From the NCBI GenBank assembly GCA_023231475.1, contig JALJEE010001132.1:1-64000 (forward strand): a stretch of 64,000 bases of DNA. Direction: 5' to 3'. The notes below the pieces were generated by a model. It was not told where the DNA came from and ran no database searches. It worked only from the letters and a program-made list of their open reading frames with translations. Of this stretch, positions 11,229 to 21,839 are shown piece by piece (position 1 is the stretch's first letter; the number at the start of each line of letters is the position of its first letter). Both the position numbers and the translations under genes were made by a program. This DNA comes from Seison nebaliae. Its lineage: Eukaryota; Rotifera; Pararotatoria; Seisonacea; Seisonidae.

Positions 11229-13259
11229 ATGAAATTCATTTTAATTGTTATCGTACTTCTCTCTCGTCGAGATGGAGTGGAGATGGAGAAGTGTTCGGAA
11301 ACGCCACAAATGTTTTGGAATAAAGAATATTTCGGTTATGAAAATGGTGATGAAGTTGAATTGAATTTGTTAATGGATGAACGAAAAAGGTTGACGATAA
11401 ACATTCGGAAATTTACGAGAAAACCGAAAGCTGGTTCGGACGTAGGAATGGTTCGTGAAGAGAAGCAGAATGAGAATTATATTTGTGATGAATACGAATA
11501 TATTCGAGATGAGAAGCCTCATCCATATTATTGGCGTCATCAATTCATTTATTTGACGGAAGATCGAAAATCGAAAGTTTGTTTCAAAATTTATAATCGA
11601 ACAGGTAACGACGAACAAGCGAATATTTTAGAAATTAGGAAAAGTTTAGAGAAAAAGAATAATGATCCTTGTAGGACAGTGGGCAATAATGGTGGAACGA
11701 CTTTCTTTGCTCGTAAACCGAGAGCAGTAGAATGTCGAGCTACGATTAATGGACAATATCATTTCTCTTATGAATTAAGTGAATTATCACAAGGATCACG
11801 ATTTGGTCAATGTGATAATTCTATGAATCGACTCGTTTCTTGTACGGATCCAAGTTCGGCTTATCCTACATTAAATCAAATATTTTCAATAAAATATCGT
11901 CCCTGTCCATCGATGCATGGTAGTATGAATAAATTGGAGACATTAAAATGTTTGGGATCATGGGAGGATGATGAAGGAAATCGATTTAGTGCAGTGGAGA
12001 ATGACGAAATTGGAAATGATCGACTTTATGATAAATATCGTTGTCTCATCATGAATAAAGATCAACCGGAAGTAATTGGCAAATCGAAATTTGCTCAATG
12101 TAATAATTTAGATTCGCCTACTATCGCACCAATTCGTCATCGATTAACACCAGTAATTCCTGATTATGTCGAAGCGAAATGTACATTCCCTCAGAATCTT
12201 CGTGGCGATTGGATCAATACTGGAAATATGAATGCACGTGTCATCATCAATTCTACACATATGACAGAAGAGATTACGGTGAGTAATCGTGGATGGAAAA
12301 GACGAACATATTACGTCTGTCAACAAAGTAGTCGACAACAATATTTGGTGAAATCGTTGACAGAAGGCGAATGTTTTGTTTATTATATCTGTCTCGATAT
12401 TCTCCCTCGTCATCATAACATTTTACGATTTAGACGAAGTAAAAGTTTCTCCGCTGGAATGTATTTAAATAATGAACAATTCGTTTTCTTCGAAGTTTGT
12501 TCATGGACATCATTTGATGGAACGGAAAATTGGAAATATTCCACAATGATCCTTTATCCACCTGCACCGACGGAATGTCCTTTCACAGGAATGTTCAAAT
12601 TTAAACAATTCGGACAAAATTCTTCAGAAATGAGAACTCGAATTCGTGGGGGAATGTTAGAGAAACCGCGAGATAACGGTTTCTACATTCAATGTGATAA
12701 ATGGCTTTATGAATCACAAGTGGCCGTTTGTGGCGACCAAACGAAATACATCGGTGTTGATGTTGAACGTTGTGCCAAACAAGACTCGTTCGGAACACCA
12801 GTTGGAATTTATGAAATGTTCGATTATGTTTATTGGTGTGCTGGTCACTGGCGTGAAGATTCTCGTTCGTATATGATCACTTATGATCAAGAAGCACCAT
12901 TTCATTCATTCCGTTGTTGGGTGTATGAGAGAAGTGATTTGAGAACCATCAAATTATCGAGAGCTATCGGATCTTCATGTGGATTCGATCAACGATCAAC
13001 ATCATCGTTACCATCGGAAGGAGCTGATCTCCTTCTCGAATTGGAGGAGAACGAACGGATTCATGACGAGTGTCCCATTCGATATGATGATGGAAGAGAT
13101 CCATATAAACAATTCTTTGAAGACACCTATTTCACACAAACTTCATCCCAATTATTCCCTTCAATTCTTCTCATTTCTTTTTCTTTTCTTCTTATATCAT
13201 CTCTAAATTTTCATTATTTTCAATTTTATCATAATCTTCATCATTCCATTTTATCATAA
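11229..13259 (+). CDS. Secreted or GPI-anchored Cys-rich protein, DUF7042-7045-like
   Basis: Single exon, 676 residues from the ATG at 11229. An in-frame ATG at 11184 also exists, but starting at 11229 places a hydrophobic signal sequence (MKFILIVIVLLS) at the very N-terminus. The extracellular part has many spaced cysteines and repeated units with a pattern like CTFPQNLRGDWINTG, CQQSS and CFVYYICLDI. This looks like the arthropod proteins that carry several DUF7042-DUF7045 domains in series, whose function is unknown. The C-terminus is a hydrophobic segment (SILLISFSFLLISSL) with a short polar tail, suiting a GPI signal or a membrane anchor. No enzyme motif is seen. The family assignment is from memory of the pattern and should be checked by profile search. 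Confidence 0.65.
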   Translation: MKFILIVIVLLSRRDGVEMEKCSETPQMFWNKEYFGYENGDEVELNLLMDERKRLTINIRKFTRKPKAGSDVGMVREEKQNENYICDEYEYIRDEKPHPYYWRHQFIYLTEDRKSKVCFKIYNRTGNDEQANILEIRKSLEKKNNDPCRTVGNNGGTTFFARKPRAVECRATINGQYHFSYELSELSQGSRFGQCDNSMNRLVSCTDPSSAYPTLNQIFSIKYRPCPSMHGSMNKLETLKCLGSWEDDEGNRFSAVENDEIGNDRLYDKYRCLIMNKDQPEVIGKSKFAQCNNLDSPTIAPIRHRLTPVIPDYVEAKCTFPQNLRGDWINTGNMNARVIINSTHMTEEITVSNRGWKRRTYYVCQQSSRQQYLVKSLTEGECFVYYICLDILPRHHNILRFRRSKSFSAGMYLNNEQFVFFEVCSWTSFDGTENWKYSTMILYPPAPTECPFTGMFKFKQFGQNSSEMRTRIRGGMLEKPRDNGFYIQCDKWLYESQVAVCGDQTKYIGVDVERCAKQDSFGTPVGIYEMFDYVYWCAGHWREDSRSYMITYDQEAPFHSFRCWVYERSDLRTIKLSRAIGSSCGFDQRSTSSLPSEGADLLLELEENERIHDECPIRYDDGRDPYKQFFEDTYFTQTSSQLFPSILLISFSFLLISSLNFHYFQFYHNLHHSILS

Positions 13260-13697
13260 TCTTCACTATTCCTAATCAATATTATTTTATTGTAAATTTT
13301 AAATATTTTAATTTTTTTTTCAAGAATCTCATTTTGAACGTCGCTGAGAAAGATTAATCTCTAAATTATTTATGCACAAACTTTCTTCCATTCCATTTCT
13401 TACTAATAAACTTTATTGTTCATTCAATTTCTATCTTATATGTATCACATACGGAGCGATGAAAGGATATTGTATGTGATGCAAAATTGTCTAATCATAT
13501 GGGAAATTAGACATGACGGAAATGTCCTCATGTTAATTAAATAAGAATATAGAGGGAGAGATATCATATCGTCCATTATATGACGTCATGTTAAGTATTT
13601 TATTTGTCTATTTATCTCTATAACTTGTTGTCTAGTTTCAATAGGTAAGTCAGGCAGCTAATTAGTTTAGACAACAACAATTCATTGTTTGTCACGA
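13260..13697. other. Intergenic spacer with two short hairpins
   Basis: The spacer carries two adjacent inverted repeats: TCACATAC/GTATGTGA (about 13446-13485) and TGTCTAA/TTAGACA (about 13488-13513). A consensus splice donor (GTAAGT) at about 13645 might belong to a 5' UTR intron of the downstream kinase gene; no acceptor can be assigned. Nothing coding is seen. Confidence 0.4.
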
Positions 13698-16241
13698 ATG
13701 GCATCTCATATCAATTTGAAAGTAAAAAAAATTCAGTCACTGCAAAAACGACCAACTGAACAAGAATTCCTTAACGATTATCATATCCGAGTGGAATATA
13801 AGAATGATTTACTTGACAATCCAAATCGAACTTATTTAAAGAAAAGCGACCATGATCGGACAATTGGCGGTCCGCAAAAAACTTTCAAATTACCAAAAAT
13901 TGACATAAATTTCGATTCTCGATTCTATCCAGAGCGACGAATCATTCTCCACATTTCCAAACGTGAAATCGAACTCAAAACATACGATAAACGGGCTGTC
14001 GATCATTATTTTGGTACAGTCATTTTCCATTTACCACGACCGTCCAATCTCGAAAATAAAACTACACAAATTTATAGAATTTATTGTGAAGATCGATTGA
14101 AGGGAACATTAGAAATGGAATTTCAGGTGAAAAATCGAGAAGAACTTTCGTCGTCCTCCTCCGAACAATATGTCGGTGCAGTCGAAATGAATGATATTGC
14201 AGCAATTTTTAAGAAACATCAAATGATTCAAATAAAACCGTTACACATCTCTCAATGTTTTGTCTGTAAGAAATATTTATGGTTAGTTGTTATGAATCTT
14301 CCAATTCTTATTTTTCGTTTAAAGGTCCGTGAAAAATTTCGCTTATCGATGTATTCAATGTGGAATTACTTGTCATAGTAGATGTCTCTTGAAAATCGTC
14401 GCTACTTGTCTCAGTTTGGATACGGAGAAATATTGGTTGAAGGTTATTCAACTTTCCTTCAAATTTTCTGGAATTTCCTGATATTTTTTCGTTTTGTACT
14501 TTAGAGAATTAAAGACATCAATCCAAATTTTGTCGCCAAACGACACGATTTTGTGGACGCATCAAAAAAAATTAAACAAATTTGCTTCTTTTGTAATCAG
14601 CTCATCGGACTACTCACTCGTCGTTATCGATGTAAAAGTTAAAATTTTATTCTATTTAAAATTTTATTCTCATAATTCTTTAGATTGTCACCATCATTTC
14701 CATCCACAATGTATACCGAAAGTGCCGAGAACTTGTGGAGCACATTACAATGAATTGAGGAATTATTTGAAACAACTTGTTCCCAATTCCTTTTTTCTAA
14801 TTGTTAATTTGTTTTAATTAGAATAAAAACGATTCAGTTGATGAAGATGCCTACAATCCAAAGCATAAACCACACGATTACAAAGAGACTTATAAACAGT
14901 ATATGTTCCGATCCAACGAATTCACCAACATCAAACAAATCGGTAAAGGTTCATTTGGAACGGTGATTTTTCTTCTGTTTTCAAAATATGTCAATTCCAT
15001 TCTTCAGGTTTATCGTGCTTTTTGTATAACGAATGAATATGCCGATTATCGAACGAGTTATCGACAAGTCGTTTTGAAGAAACAATCGAAAACATTTACG
15101 AATGAGAAAGTGGCATTTCGTGAATTGACGGCTCTTCGACGAATTGTAGAGAGTCAACATGAAGTCTCTCAATTTTTCGTGACTTTATATGCATCGTTTG
15201 AAACGGCACAAACTTTCTTCTTTATTCTCGAATATGCCAACAAAGGAACACTCGATCAATTCATAAAAATTAAATGGAGATCGATTCAAAGTTACTTCAA
15301 ATTTCCTTTAACATTCCAGACAATAATTCGATTCAATTTTATTATTCGTAGAAAATCAAAACAAAGAAACTTTCCATCGTTACGAAAATTTCACTTTGAA
15401 AATTGTCCAACAATTATTTCGAGCTATCGATTATCTTCATCGCACAATCGAACTAGTCCATTGTGATATCAAATCAGGTTCTCTTCCGTTCATTGTTTTT
15501 TTCAAATAATTTTTTTCTTTTAAGAAAATGTGGCACTAACTGCCAATTATGATATTCGAATCATCGATTTCGGTCTTAGTCGAAATATTCATGAAGCACC
15601 ATTCCCTTCCACATTACTCGGCACTTACGGATATATGGCACCAGAAGTTTTTTCTTTTTCAATGTGAAAAATTTTGAAAAAAAATCTCTTCCTTTTTTTG
15701 AATAGATTCTGGAGAAGAAACCGTTCAATCAATTCATCGACTTTTGGTCATTAGGTATAGTCTACTTTCAATTATTTACCGGAAAGTCGTTAAGGAAATT
15801 GTCGATAATGAACGATCGTCCAGCAACTAATGAAACGGTGAAAAGGATGTTATCGTTTGTGACTGATAAATTAATTTTGAATTTCTTAGAAAAAGTTTGA
15901 AAATTATTTATTTTTTAAATTTATTTTATGACAATTTTCCGAAGTTTCTCATCATATCGAAAGATGAACGTGAGAGAACCATCAAAGAAGACGCTACGAA
16001 TCATGAGATTTTAAAGAAGCGATATCATATCATTAGTCAGCCAATTATTACACAAAGTCGATTTATTGACGGGCAGAAAAAGAAGGATAGTCTCATTTCC
16101 AATATTAACGATCCCGTTCCGGTAGCTAATACGAAATCGATTTTGAAACGATCTCTCTATTTCAAGGCGTTAGAAACGAAGAATCATCAAGGCAAATTCG
16201 AATATCGAAATACGAATTTTAAGAAAATGAAAAATTCTTAA
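13698..16241 (+). CDS. Divergent novel-type protein kinase C (C2-C1-C1-kinase)
   Basis: Ten exons: 13698-14281, 14325-14442, 14505-14637, 14684-14778, 14822-14962, 15008-15290, 15352-15477, 15525-15646, 15706-15894, 15945-16241. Introns are 43-62 nt, phases agree, and the product is 695 residues. Residues 1-150 resemble the C2-like domain of PKC delta/theta. Two C1 zinc domains then follow with the exact H-x12-C-x2-C ... C-x2-C-x4-H-x2-C-x7-C spacing; each is split by an intron. The kinase has GKGSFGTV, a VVLKK lysine, DIKSEN, IIDFGLS and GTYGYMAPE. The HRD motif reads HCD, making it a non-RD kinase. The tail after the kinase is about 110 residues and lacks a recognisable PKC turn or hydrophobic motif. 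Expected role is diacylglycerol-responsive signalling. Activity is likely but regulation may differ from standard PKC. Confidence 0.85.
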
Positions 16242-16453
16242 GTTATGATAAAAAAACAAAAAAATTTTATGAAATGAACGAAAATTATCATCATTTTCTT
16301 CATCTCGAGTATGACTAGAAATTCCATTATTTTTCCCTTCCGATGTGATGACAATAAATAAATTTCTTTATTTTTCTATTTTGAATTTAAGTTTAGAACT
16401 TGAAAATTATTATTGAATGAATGTGTTTTATTTAAAATAGAAGACGAGTTGAA

Positions 16454-19400
16454 ATGAGTGATGAAGAGTTAGGAAAGTTCGAAGATGAATGGATGAATGG
16501 TGGGGAAAAGATTGAAGATAATGTTGAATTGTTACCAAAAAAGAAGAAGAAGAAGAAGAAGAAGAAGAAGAAAGTGAAATTGAAAGTGAATGAAGAAGTT
16601 TTAACGGATTCAAAAGAGATTACTTCGACGAAATTAGTTGATGGATGGGCAGATGCATTTGAAGATATCATTTCCACAATTCAAGTGCAGGTCGAACCGA
16701 TTAATGATAATGAAATAATTGCTTATAAAGGAGATGGACAAGTCATATTAAATGAGAATGATACGATGAATCATGATTTTGTGAAGATGATTCGTCTTCA
16801 TCAATTCGAGAAAGAGAAAGAGAGAAATGAACGAACTGGTGAAGTTATACGGAAAGATGTGAATTTACGTGAAATGGAAAAAATAGATCAATTGTTCACA
16901 TATATTCTCCGATTGTTGAAAGAGGCATATATGGAAATCATGTTACAAATCGACGTATTAACTCTCCTCATTGACGAGAATGAATTCTTCACTTTGGAAA
17001 TGATCGTTCCTGAAACAATTCTTAGTTCGTCACAAGAAGATTTTCTCTTACGAAATAAGAAGAAAATTAATCAAAATAAAGTTGTATGTCAAGATCATGT
17101 ATCGAAAATTTTGAGAGAGACATCGAAACGTTTAAGAAAATTATATTTACCATCAACCGAAAATGACGATGAGATGACAGATCAACGTGAAATGATAAAA
17201 GAGAATTCATTACACAATCTCTCTTGTAATTCGTTCACAGACGATGGGAAAGATACGACGAGAGAAGAATTCGATATTAAACGGAAATATATCGATAAAT
17301 TTCGTTATCAAAATTTATTACGACGATTATTGAAATATTTTCGCGTATTTCAAAATCGACAAATGTTGAGTGGAAATTTATCTAGTCAGAATCTCTCCGA
17401 TCATACTCGACATTTCATACCGATGAACAAATGTAATTTTCGTATTTCACATCGAGAAAAAAAGGAAAATAGATATCTTATACGATTAATGGATCGAACT
17501 TCCACCACCAAATTCACCTCACAATCACCAACACATCAGATCGAAGAGGAAAATGGTGAAACGAATGTCGTTCAATCGATTTTCCCCGATAAGGAAAAGA
17601 AGAAAGATGATGATGAAAATGATAATGATAATGATGATGATGAGAAAGATATTCCTGAAGTTCATTCATCTTCCGATACTTTCATAGAGGATTGTGAAGA
17701 TGATTGTGATTTGAATATTCAATTGGATAAGGAATTGGAATTTATTCCCTATTTCTCTTGTCGTCTCATTGAAGAATATGAGAATGGTGATCGAATTGTC
17801 CTCTTAAATCGACGAGAGAATTATACACATGTGTTCGATGGTGAGGGAGAGAGAAAGAGAATCTTTCTCGGTGATGATATTCATTTGTGGATGGATAAGT
17901 TATATTTAAGTGTCGAATTAATTTTCCTCAAAGAATTATTCTCACAATTGGTGAATGAATCGAACAATTGTCCCACTCCCAATCGACCACTTCATAATTG
18001 TGTTGTGAGATGTTCGGACAATTTGATTGTCATCAATCTTCACAATTTGAAGAATGGTGATTGTAAAATTAGTTTAGAGTTATCACTCTTCCAAATTCCA
18101 TATTCACACAACTACAATAATGAAACGAATGACAATCCGTTTTTCGACCGAACACAATTACCATCAGAAAAAACGATTGTCAGGAAATTTGAAGGGAAAT
18201 TGAAGAGGAATGTGAAGAAGACACGTTACATCGAAGATTGTGATTTAATGAATAAAATCGGATTTTATATTAGATGTATCTATCTTCGACTTAATCGTCC
18301 TACAAACGATAAAGATGGAAATTATTCAAATTTTCCAATTCAATCAATAAATGCCAATCAATCGATGGTGATTCAAGCGGCAGGAATCAATTGTTTCACA
18401 CAGAAAGAAATCATCGATTCTATCATGAACAATCAGACATTTGGAGAGAATATTCGAACGTGTTTATTGGTCAATACGATCAGTCTCTTTTTAACTATTG
18501 TGAATGTTTATCGGATGAAATTCGTTCTAGATCATCTGGTACGATTCGAGGAACCGAGTATTTGTTTACATCCGATGTTGATGACATATAGAAATAATGA
18601 AATCGACACTTCTCATTATCACAAATTTCTTTCGACGAAAACTTTATTCGATGACAATTCCGTCGGAACGGACGATAAATCGATGGATGAAATTTGTGCC
18701 GATTTGCCCATCCGTTCTATGTTGTATGAGAAGGAGAAGTTTAATTATATTGCTAATTATTCATTATCTTTCTCTTTCAATCATACCACCATTAATACGT
18801 CATCTGTTGGACAGATAATCATATCAGGTAATGGGATGACTTATTTGGAGAATGTAACAAAAGAATTCTTTCCATCAATCTCTTTGGAAAATGATTTCCT
18901 CAATTTCGTTTGTTTGGAAACTAATCAATTATATTGTAATGATTTACAACAAGCATTCACTTCCTCCACCATCGAACAAGAACAATTATTTAATTTTTCA
19001 AATGCATCATGGAGTATCGAACAAATGCATTTAGATATAGTTCGTGATGAAATTTATGATCCATCTGGAGAATATTCAAAAATGAAACAGAATGATATCG
19101 ATTATCCATTCAATGACATCTCCCAATTGGTGGATAGTTCATCGAATATTTTCTTACAAATTCCACATCATTTCAATGAGACAAAATTCATTTTCCATCC
19201 AAATATCAAATTGGGACATTCCATTTATGCCATGGAACTTAATAAGGAGAAATTACTTTTAAAGAATCATGCTCATCCTCTCACCACTTTCGTTCAATGT
19301 CTCGATTTTCGTATTACTCAAATTTATCGATTTCCTACAGCTAATAATTGCGTTCGTTTATTGGACGTGTATTCGGGACTTATTTCGAAACTTCGTCATT

Positions 19401-19783
19401 ATCATAAATGGTCAACCGATCAGAGATATTGGGATGGTAATGAGAAACGAAATTTTTATTTAGAAAAAATTAGAAAAATACTTTCAGATTATGCGATCGC
19501 TTCTACGAAGAATCTTTTGCAATTTCGGACAATTCCTCCAGCGACTACCGAACGAAGTGAACGGACAGAAAACGACGAATTCGATTACGAAGAAGATGAT
19601 GAATCACCTCCCGAATTACCCAAAATTTACAAGCACGATATTACATTGAAGAGACATGTATGGGAGAAGATTTGTCACATTTTTAAAAAGTTGAATTCGA
19701 TTAATTATAAATATTTTTCTAAACGATCGTTCGATCGACACATGTTAGAGATGTTTATTTCTTTATTAATAACTTCCGATTAA
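16454..19783 (+). CDS. MED17: Mediator subunit 17 with an extra N-terminal segment
   Basis: Single exon, 1,109 residues; human MED17 is about 650. The Mediator head signature is visible in order: IQVQVEPINDNEI with a following GDGQVIL near residues 75-100, the helical block YMEIMLQIDVLTLLIDENEF, and KLYLSVELIFLKELFSQL near the middle. These align in order with the N-terminal strand, first coiled-coil region and core of MED17, which links RNA polymerase II to activators. Extra length comes from acidic and low-complexity inserts (for example a Glu/Asp/Asn stretch near residue 380). The first 74 residues do not belong to MED17: an acidic start, a run of Lys encoded by AAG repeats, then DGWADAF, which recalls the GWADA motif of the ribosome-biogenesis protein RRP15. 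There is no Met between this segment and the first MED17 strand, so the segment appears to be translated as part of the protein. Confidence 0.8.
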   Translation: MSDEELGKFEDEWMNGGEKIEDNVELLPKKKKKKKKKKKKVKLKVNEEVLTDSKEITSTKLVDGWADAFEDIISTIQVQVEPINDNEIIAYKGDGQVILNENDTMNHDFVKMIRLHQFEKEKERNERTGEVIRKDVNLREMEKIDQLFTYILRLLKEAYMEIMLQIDVLTLLIDENEFFTLEMIVPETILSSSQEDFLLRNKKKINQNKVVCQDHVSKILRETSKRLRKLYLPSTENDDEMTDQREMIKENSLHNLSCNSFTDDGKDTTREEFDIKRKYIDKFRYQNLLRRLLKYFRVFQNRQMLSGNLSSQNLSDHTRHFIPMNKCNFRISHREKKENRYLIRLMDRTSTTKFTSQSPTHQIEEENGETNVVQSIFPDKEKKKDDDENDNDNDDDEKDIPEVHSSSDTFIEDCEDDCDLNIQLDKELEFIPYFSCRLIEEYENGDRIVLLNRRENYTHVFDGEGERKRIFLGDDIHLWMDKLYLSVELIFLKELFSQLVNESNNCPTPNRPLHNCVVRCSDNLIVINLHNLKNGDCKISLELSLFQIPYSHNYNNETNDNPFFDRTQLPSEKTIVRKFEGKLKRNVKKTRYIEDCDLMNKIGFYIRCIYLRLNRPTNDKDGNYSNFPIQSINANQSMVIQAAGINCFTQKEIIDSIMNNQTFGENIRTCLLVNTISLFLTIVNVYRMKFVLDHLVRFEEPSICLHPMLMTYRNNEIDTSHYHKFLSTKTLFDDNSVGTDDKSMDEICADLPIRSMLYEKEKFNYIANYSLSFSFNHTTINTSSVGQIIISGNGMTYLENVTKEFFPSISLENDFLNFVCLETNQLYCNDLQQAFTSSTIEQEQLFNFSNASWSIEQMHLDIVRDEIYDPSGEYSKMKQNDIDYPFNDISQLVDSSSNIFLQIPHHFNETKFIFHPNIKLGHSIYAMELNKEKLLLKNHAHPLTTFVQCLDFRITQIYRFPTANNCVRLLDVYSGLISKLRHYHKWSTDQRYWDGNEKRNFYLEKIRKILSDYAIASTKNLLQFRTIPPATTERSERTENDEFDYEEDDESPPELPKIYKHDITLKRHVWEKICHIFKKLNSINYKYFSKRSFDRHMLEMFISLLITSD

Positions 19784-20008
19784 CTGTGAAATGTTTCGAG
19801 TACTGGAATAAATTCTCCTGTTAAATAATTTGTTAATGTTAATTCTTTTTAATTTCGAATGTTATTTCTCTAAATTTGAATTAGTATTTAAATAACTCAT
19901 ATTTGAATGACTTGTTTCGGAAACCAAATATATCTTCAAATTATCGATTCAATTTTTAATGATTAAAAATCTAGTTTCAATAACTTCTTATTCGTTCAGT
20001 TACTAATC

Positions 20009-21385
20009 ATGTCGAAAATTAATACTCCGAGAAAAACACCCAAATGGAAAGGAATGATATCGAATGAGGATGTCGATGAAATCTATTCATCTGATCGATA
20101 CAACGTATCGTTGAGGATGTTGATGGAACCGGTTCCTTCGATAATTCCCGAAGTTCCAGTTGTCTCTTTTGTCGAGTTATCAAACATACATCATATGCAA
20201 CAGAATGTCGATTATCCTCGTGCCAATGTCATTAGTCGAGATGATTTATCTCTCAAATATCAATTGGCTTCGTCACGTACTGGTGAAAAGAAGAAAGCTG
20301 ATCTCTTCCGTTTAATGGCATTAGATCATCGACATTGTTGTAAATGTGTCTTCATTATTCAACAGCCCAAAACACGTCAACCTCAAAATGAATGTGGTGA
20401 TATGTTTGATCGGGAACGTCCATTTTCATGGAAAGGAATATTAAGTCGTGTCCAACGAGATATTCTCGATGTTCCTCGATTTTCCGTAAAGATCTTTCTC
20501 GGCGGTCTACCACATACCTGTACCGAATCGATGTTACGTCATGCTTTTGCTAAATACGGAACGATTCGAGTGGAATCAGCGAGAACGGCTAATTTGAGTA
20601 CGTATCGTAATCCGACAAGAGAGAATAATTATCCTGGTTATGCTTATCTAATTTTTGAGAATGAACATCGAATTAGACAATTATTATCTGATTGTCGTTA
20701 TGGTGAAATGAATCATCGTGGCTCTTATTATTTGAATGTGGAATTGCCTGATATGTCATCGAGGAATGATAACGGAAGTTTGAAAGAAGTTCAAATTATC
20801 GCTTGGGATGTATCCGATTCTTGTTTCTCTGTTAATCAAATACCATCGAAAAGTTGTGACGTATCTACACCATATAGTCTAAATAAGTTCAGTAGTTCGA
20901 TGTTGGCCGAACGATCAATCTCACAATATGCAAATGATCGATATGGATTCGAAGCATTTCATGATACTCGTTTAACCATTTTCGTTGGAGCACTTCATGG
21001 AACGATCACTGCTAAAGATCTCTTCCAGATCATGGACAACGTGTTTGGAGAAGTGTCTTTTGTAACGATCGATGTGGATAAGTATAAATATCCAATCGGT
21101 TCTGCGCGAGTTACTTTTAAGTATTTCGCCAATTACTTCGCTGCTGTTCAATCGGTAATTTTGGAAGTGAAAACATCCACATTCATCAAACGACTTCGTA
21201 TCGATCCATATCTATTGGAGAAGAATTGTGATATTTGCGGACAGGTGGAAGGATTGTATTTTTGCAGAAATGTGACATGTTATCGATATTTCTGTTGGAA
21301 GTGTTGGATCGATGTCCATAATAATGGAGCGGCTTTCGATCACTCGCCAATCAAGCGTATCGCTCGAAAAAAGAATTTCGCTTAA
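20009..21385 (+). CDS. CPEB: Cytoplasmic polyadenylation element-binding protein (CPEB/Orb)
   Basis: Single exon, 458 residues. After a roughly 130-residue N-terminal region without the usual poly-Q, the protein has RPFSWKG and then RRM1 (VKIFLGGLP as RNP2, GYAYLIFE as RNP1). RRM2 follows (LTIFVGALHGTIT ... IGSARVTFKYF). The ZZ-type zinc domain comes last, with NCDICG, YFCRNVTCYRYFCWKCW and a closing His near HSPIKR. RRM1-RRM2-ZZ in tandem is specific to CPEB proteins, which bind U-rich elements in 3' UTRs and control poly(A) length and translation in germ cells and neurons. The region before RRM1 is short compared with Drosophila Orb. CPEB1-type versus CPEB2-4-type was not decided. Confidence 0.93.
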   Translation: MSKINTPRKTPKWKGMISNEDVDEIYSSDRYNVSLRMLMEPVPSIIPEVPVVSFVELSNIHHMQQNVDYPRANVISRDDLSLKYQLASSRTGEKKKADLFRLMALDHRHCCKCVFIIQQPKTRQPQNECGDMFDRERPFSWKGILSRVQRDILDVPRFSVKIFLGGLPHTCTESMLRHAFAKYGTIRVESARTANLSTYRNPTRENNYPGYAYLIFENEHRIRQLLSDCRYGEMNHRGSYYLNVELPDMSSRNDNGSLKEVQIIAWDVSDSCFSVNQIPSKSCDVSTPYSLNKFSSSMLAERSISQYANDRYGFEAFHDTRLTIFVGALHGTITAKDLFQIMDNVFGEVSFVTIDVDKYKYPIGSARVTFKYFANYFAAVQSVILEVKTSTFIKRLRIDPYLLEKNCDICGQVEGLYFCRNVTCYRYFCWKCWIDVHNNGAAFDHSPIKRIARKKNFA

Positions 21386-21839
21386 AACTCAATCGACAAC
21401 AGACAAATTTAAATTTTCTCCACTACTCAACAATTATTTCATTTTAATTAACTTCTTTGTTTTAGTTCACATATGAATTGGGATCGATTCTTTATGATTT
21501 CATTCACTTTTGATTAATTTATGAAGAATAATGATATCTCCTCTAGTTCATCCATATTGATATCATTGTTCTTATTATTCATACGTCAAAGCATGTTTAA
21601 CCATTATGCTTAGTTAGTTCACAAGTAAATTTACACTCTCATATTAATCATTCATCTAATAATTTATCCCGTTTATTCTCAAAAAAATAAATTATCATCT
21701 TATCAATATCTTTTACTATCTCTCTTCTCTCTCTCTCTCTCTCTTTCTCACTTTTCATTTGAATGTTAGTTGATGAATATACATAATAATTGATAAAAAT
21801 CAAAATATCAAAAAATTAAAATAATTTGAAAGAAAAGTG
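21386..21839. other. Intergenic spacer with a CT microsatellite
   Basis: Non-coding spacer between CPEB and AMDHD1. It holds a CT-rich tract at 21721-21748 about 90 bp before the AMDHD1 start, which could be a promoter-proximal GAGA-type element (inference). Confidence 0.45.
21721..21748. repeat. (CT)n microsatellite
   Basis: TCTCTTCTCTCTCT-type run of 28 bp with two interruptions, upstream of AMDHD1. Confidence 0.9.

Noticed and set aside
12144-12905. Several minus- and plus-strand open frames inside the DUF7042-like gene
   Set aside because: They are shadows of the real 676-residue frame and show no domain.
13640-13672. GTAAGT donor followed by TTTAG, resembling a spliced-leader or mini-intron
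   Set aside because: The distance (26 nt) is far below the smallest intron seen here (43 nt) and there is no Sm site for a spliced-leader RNA.
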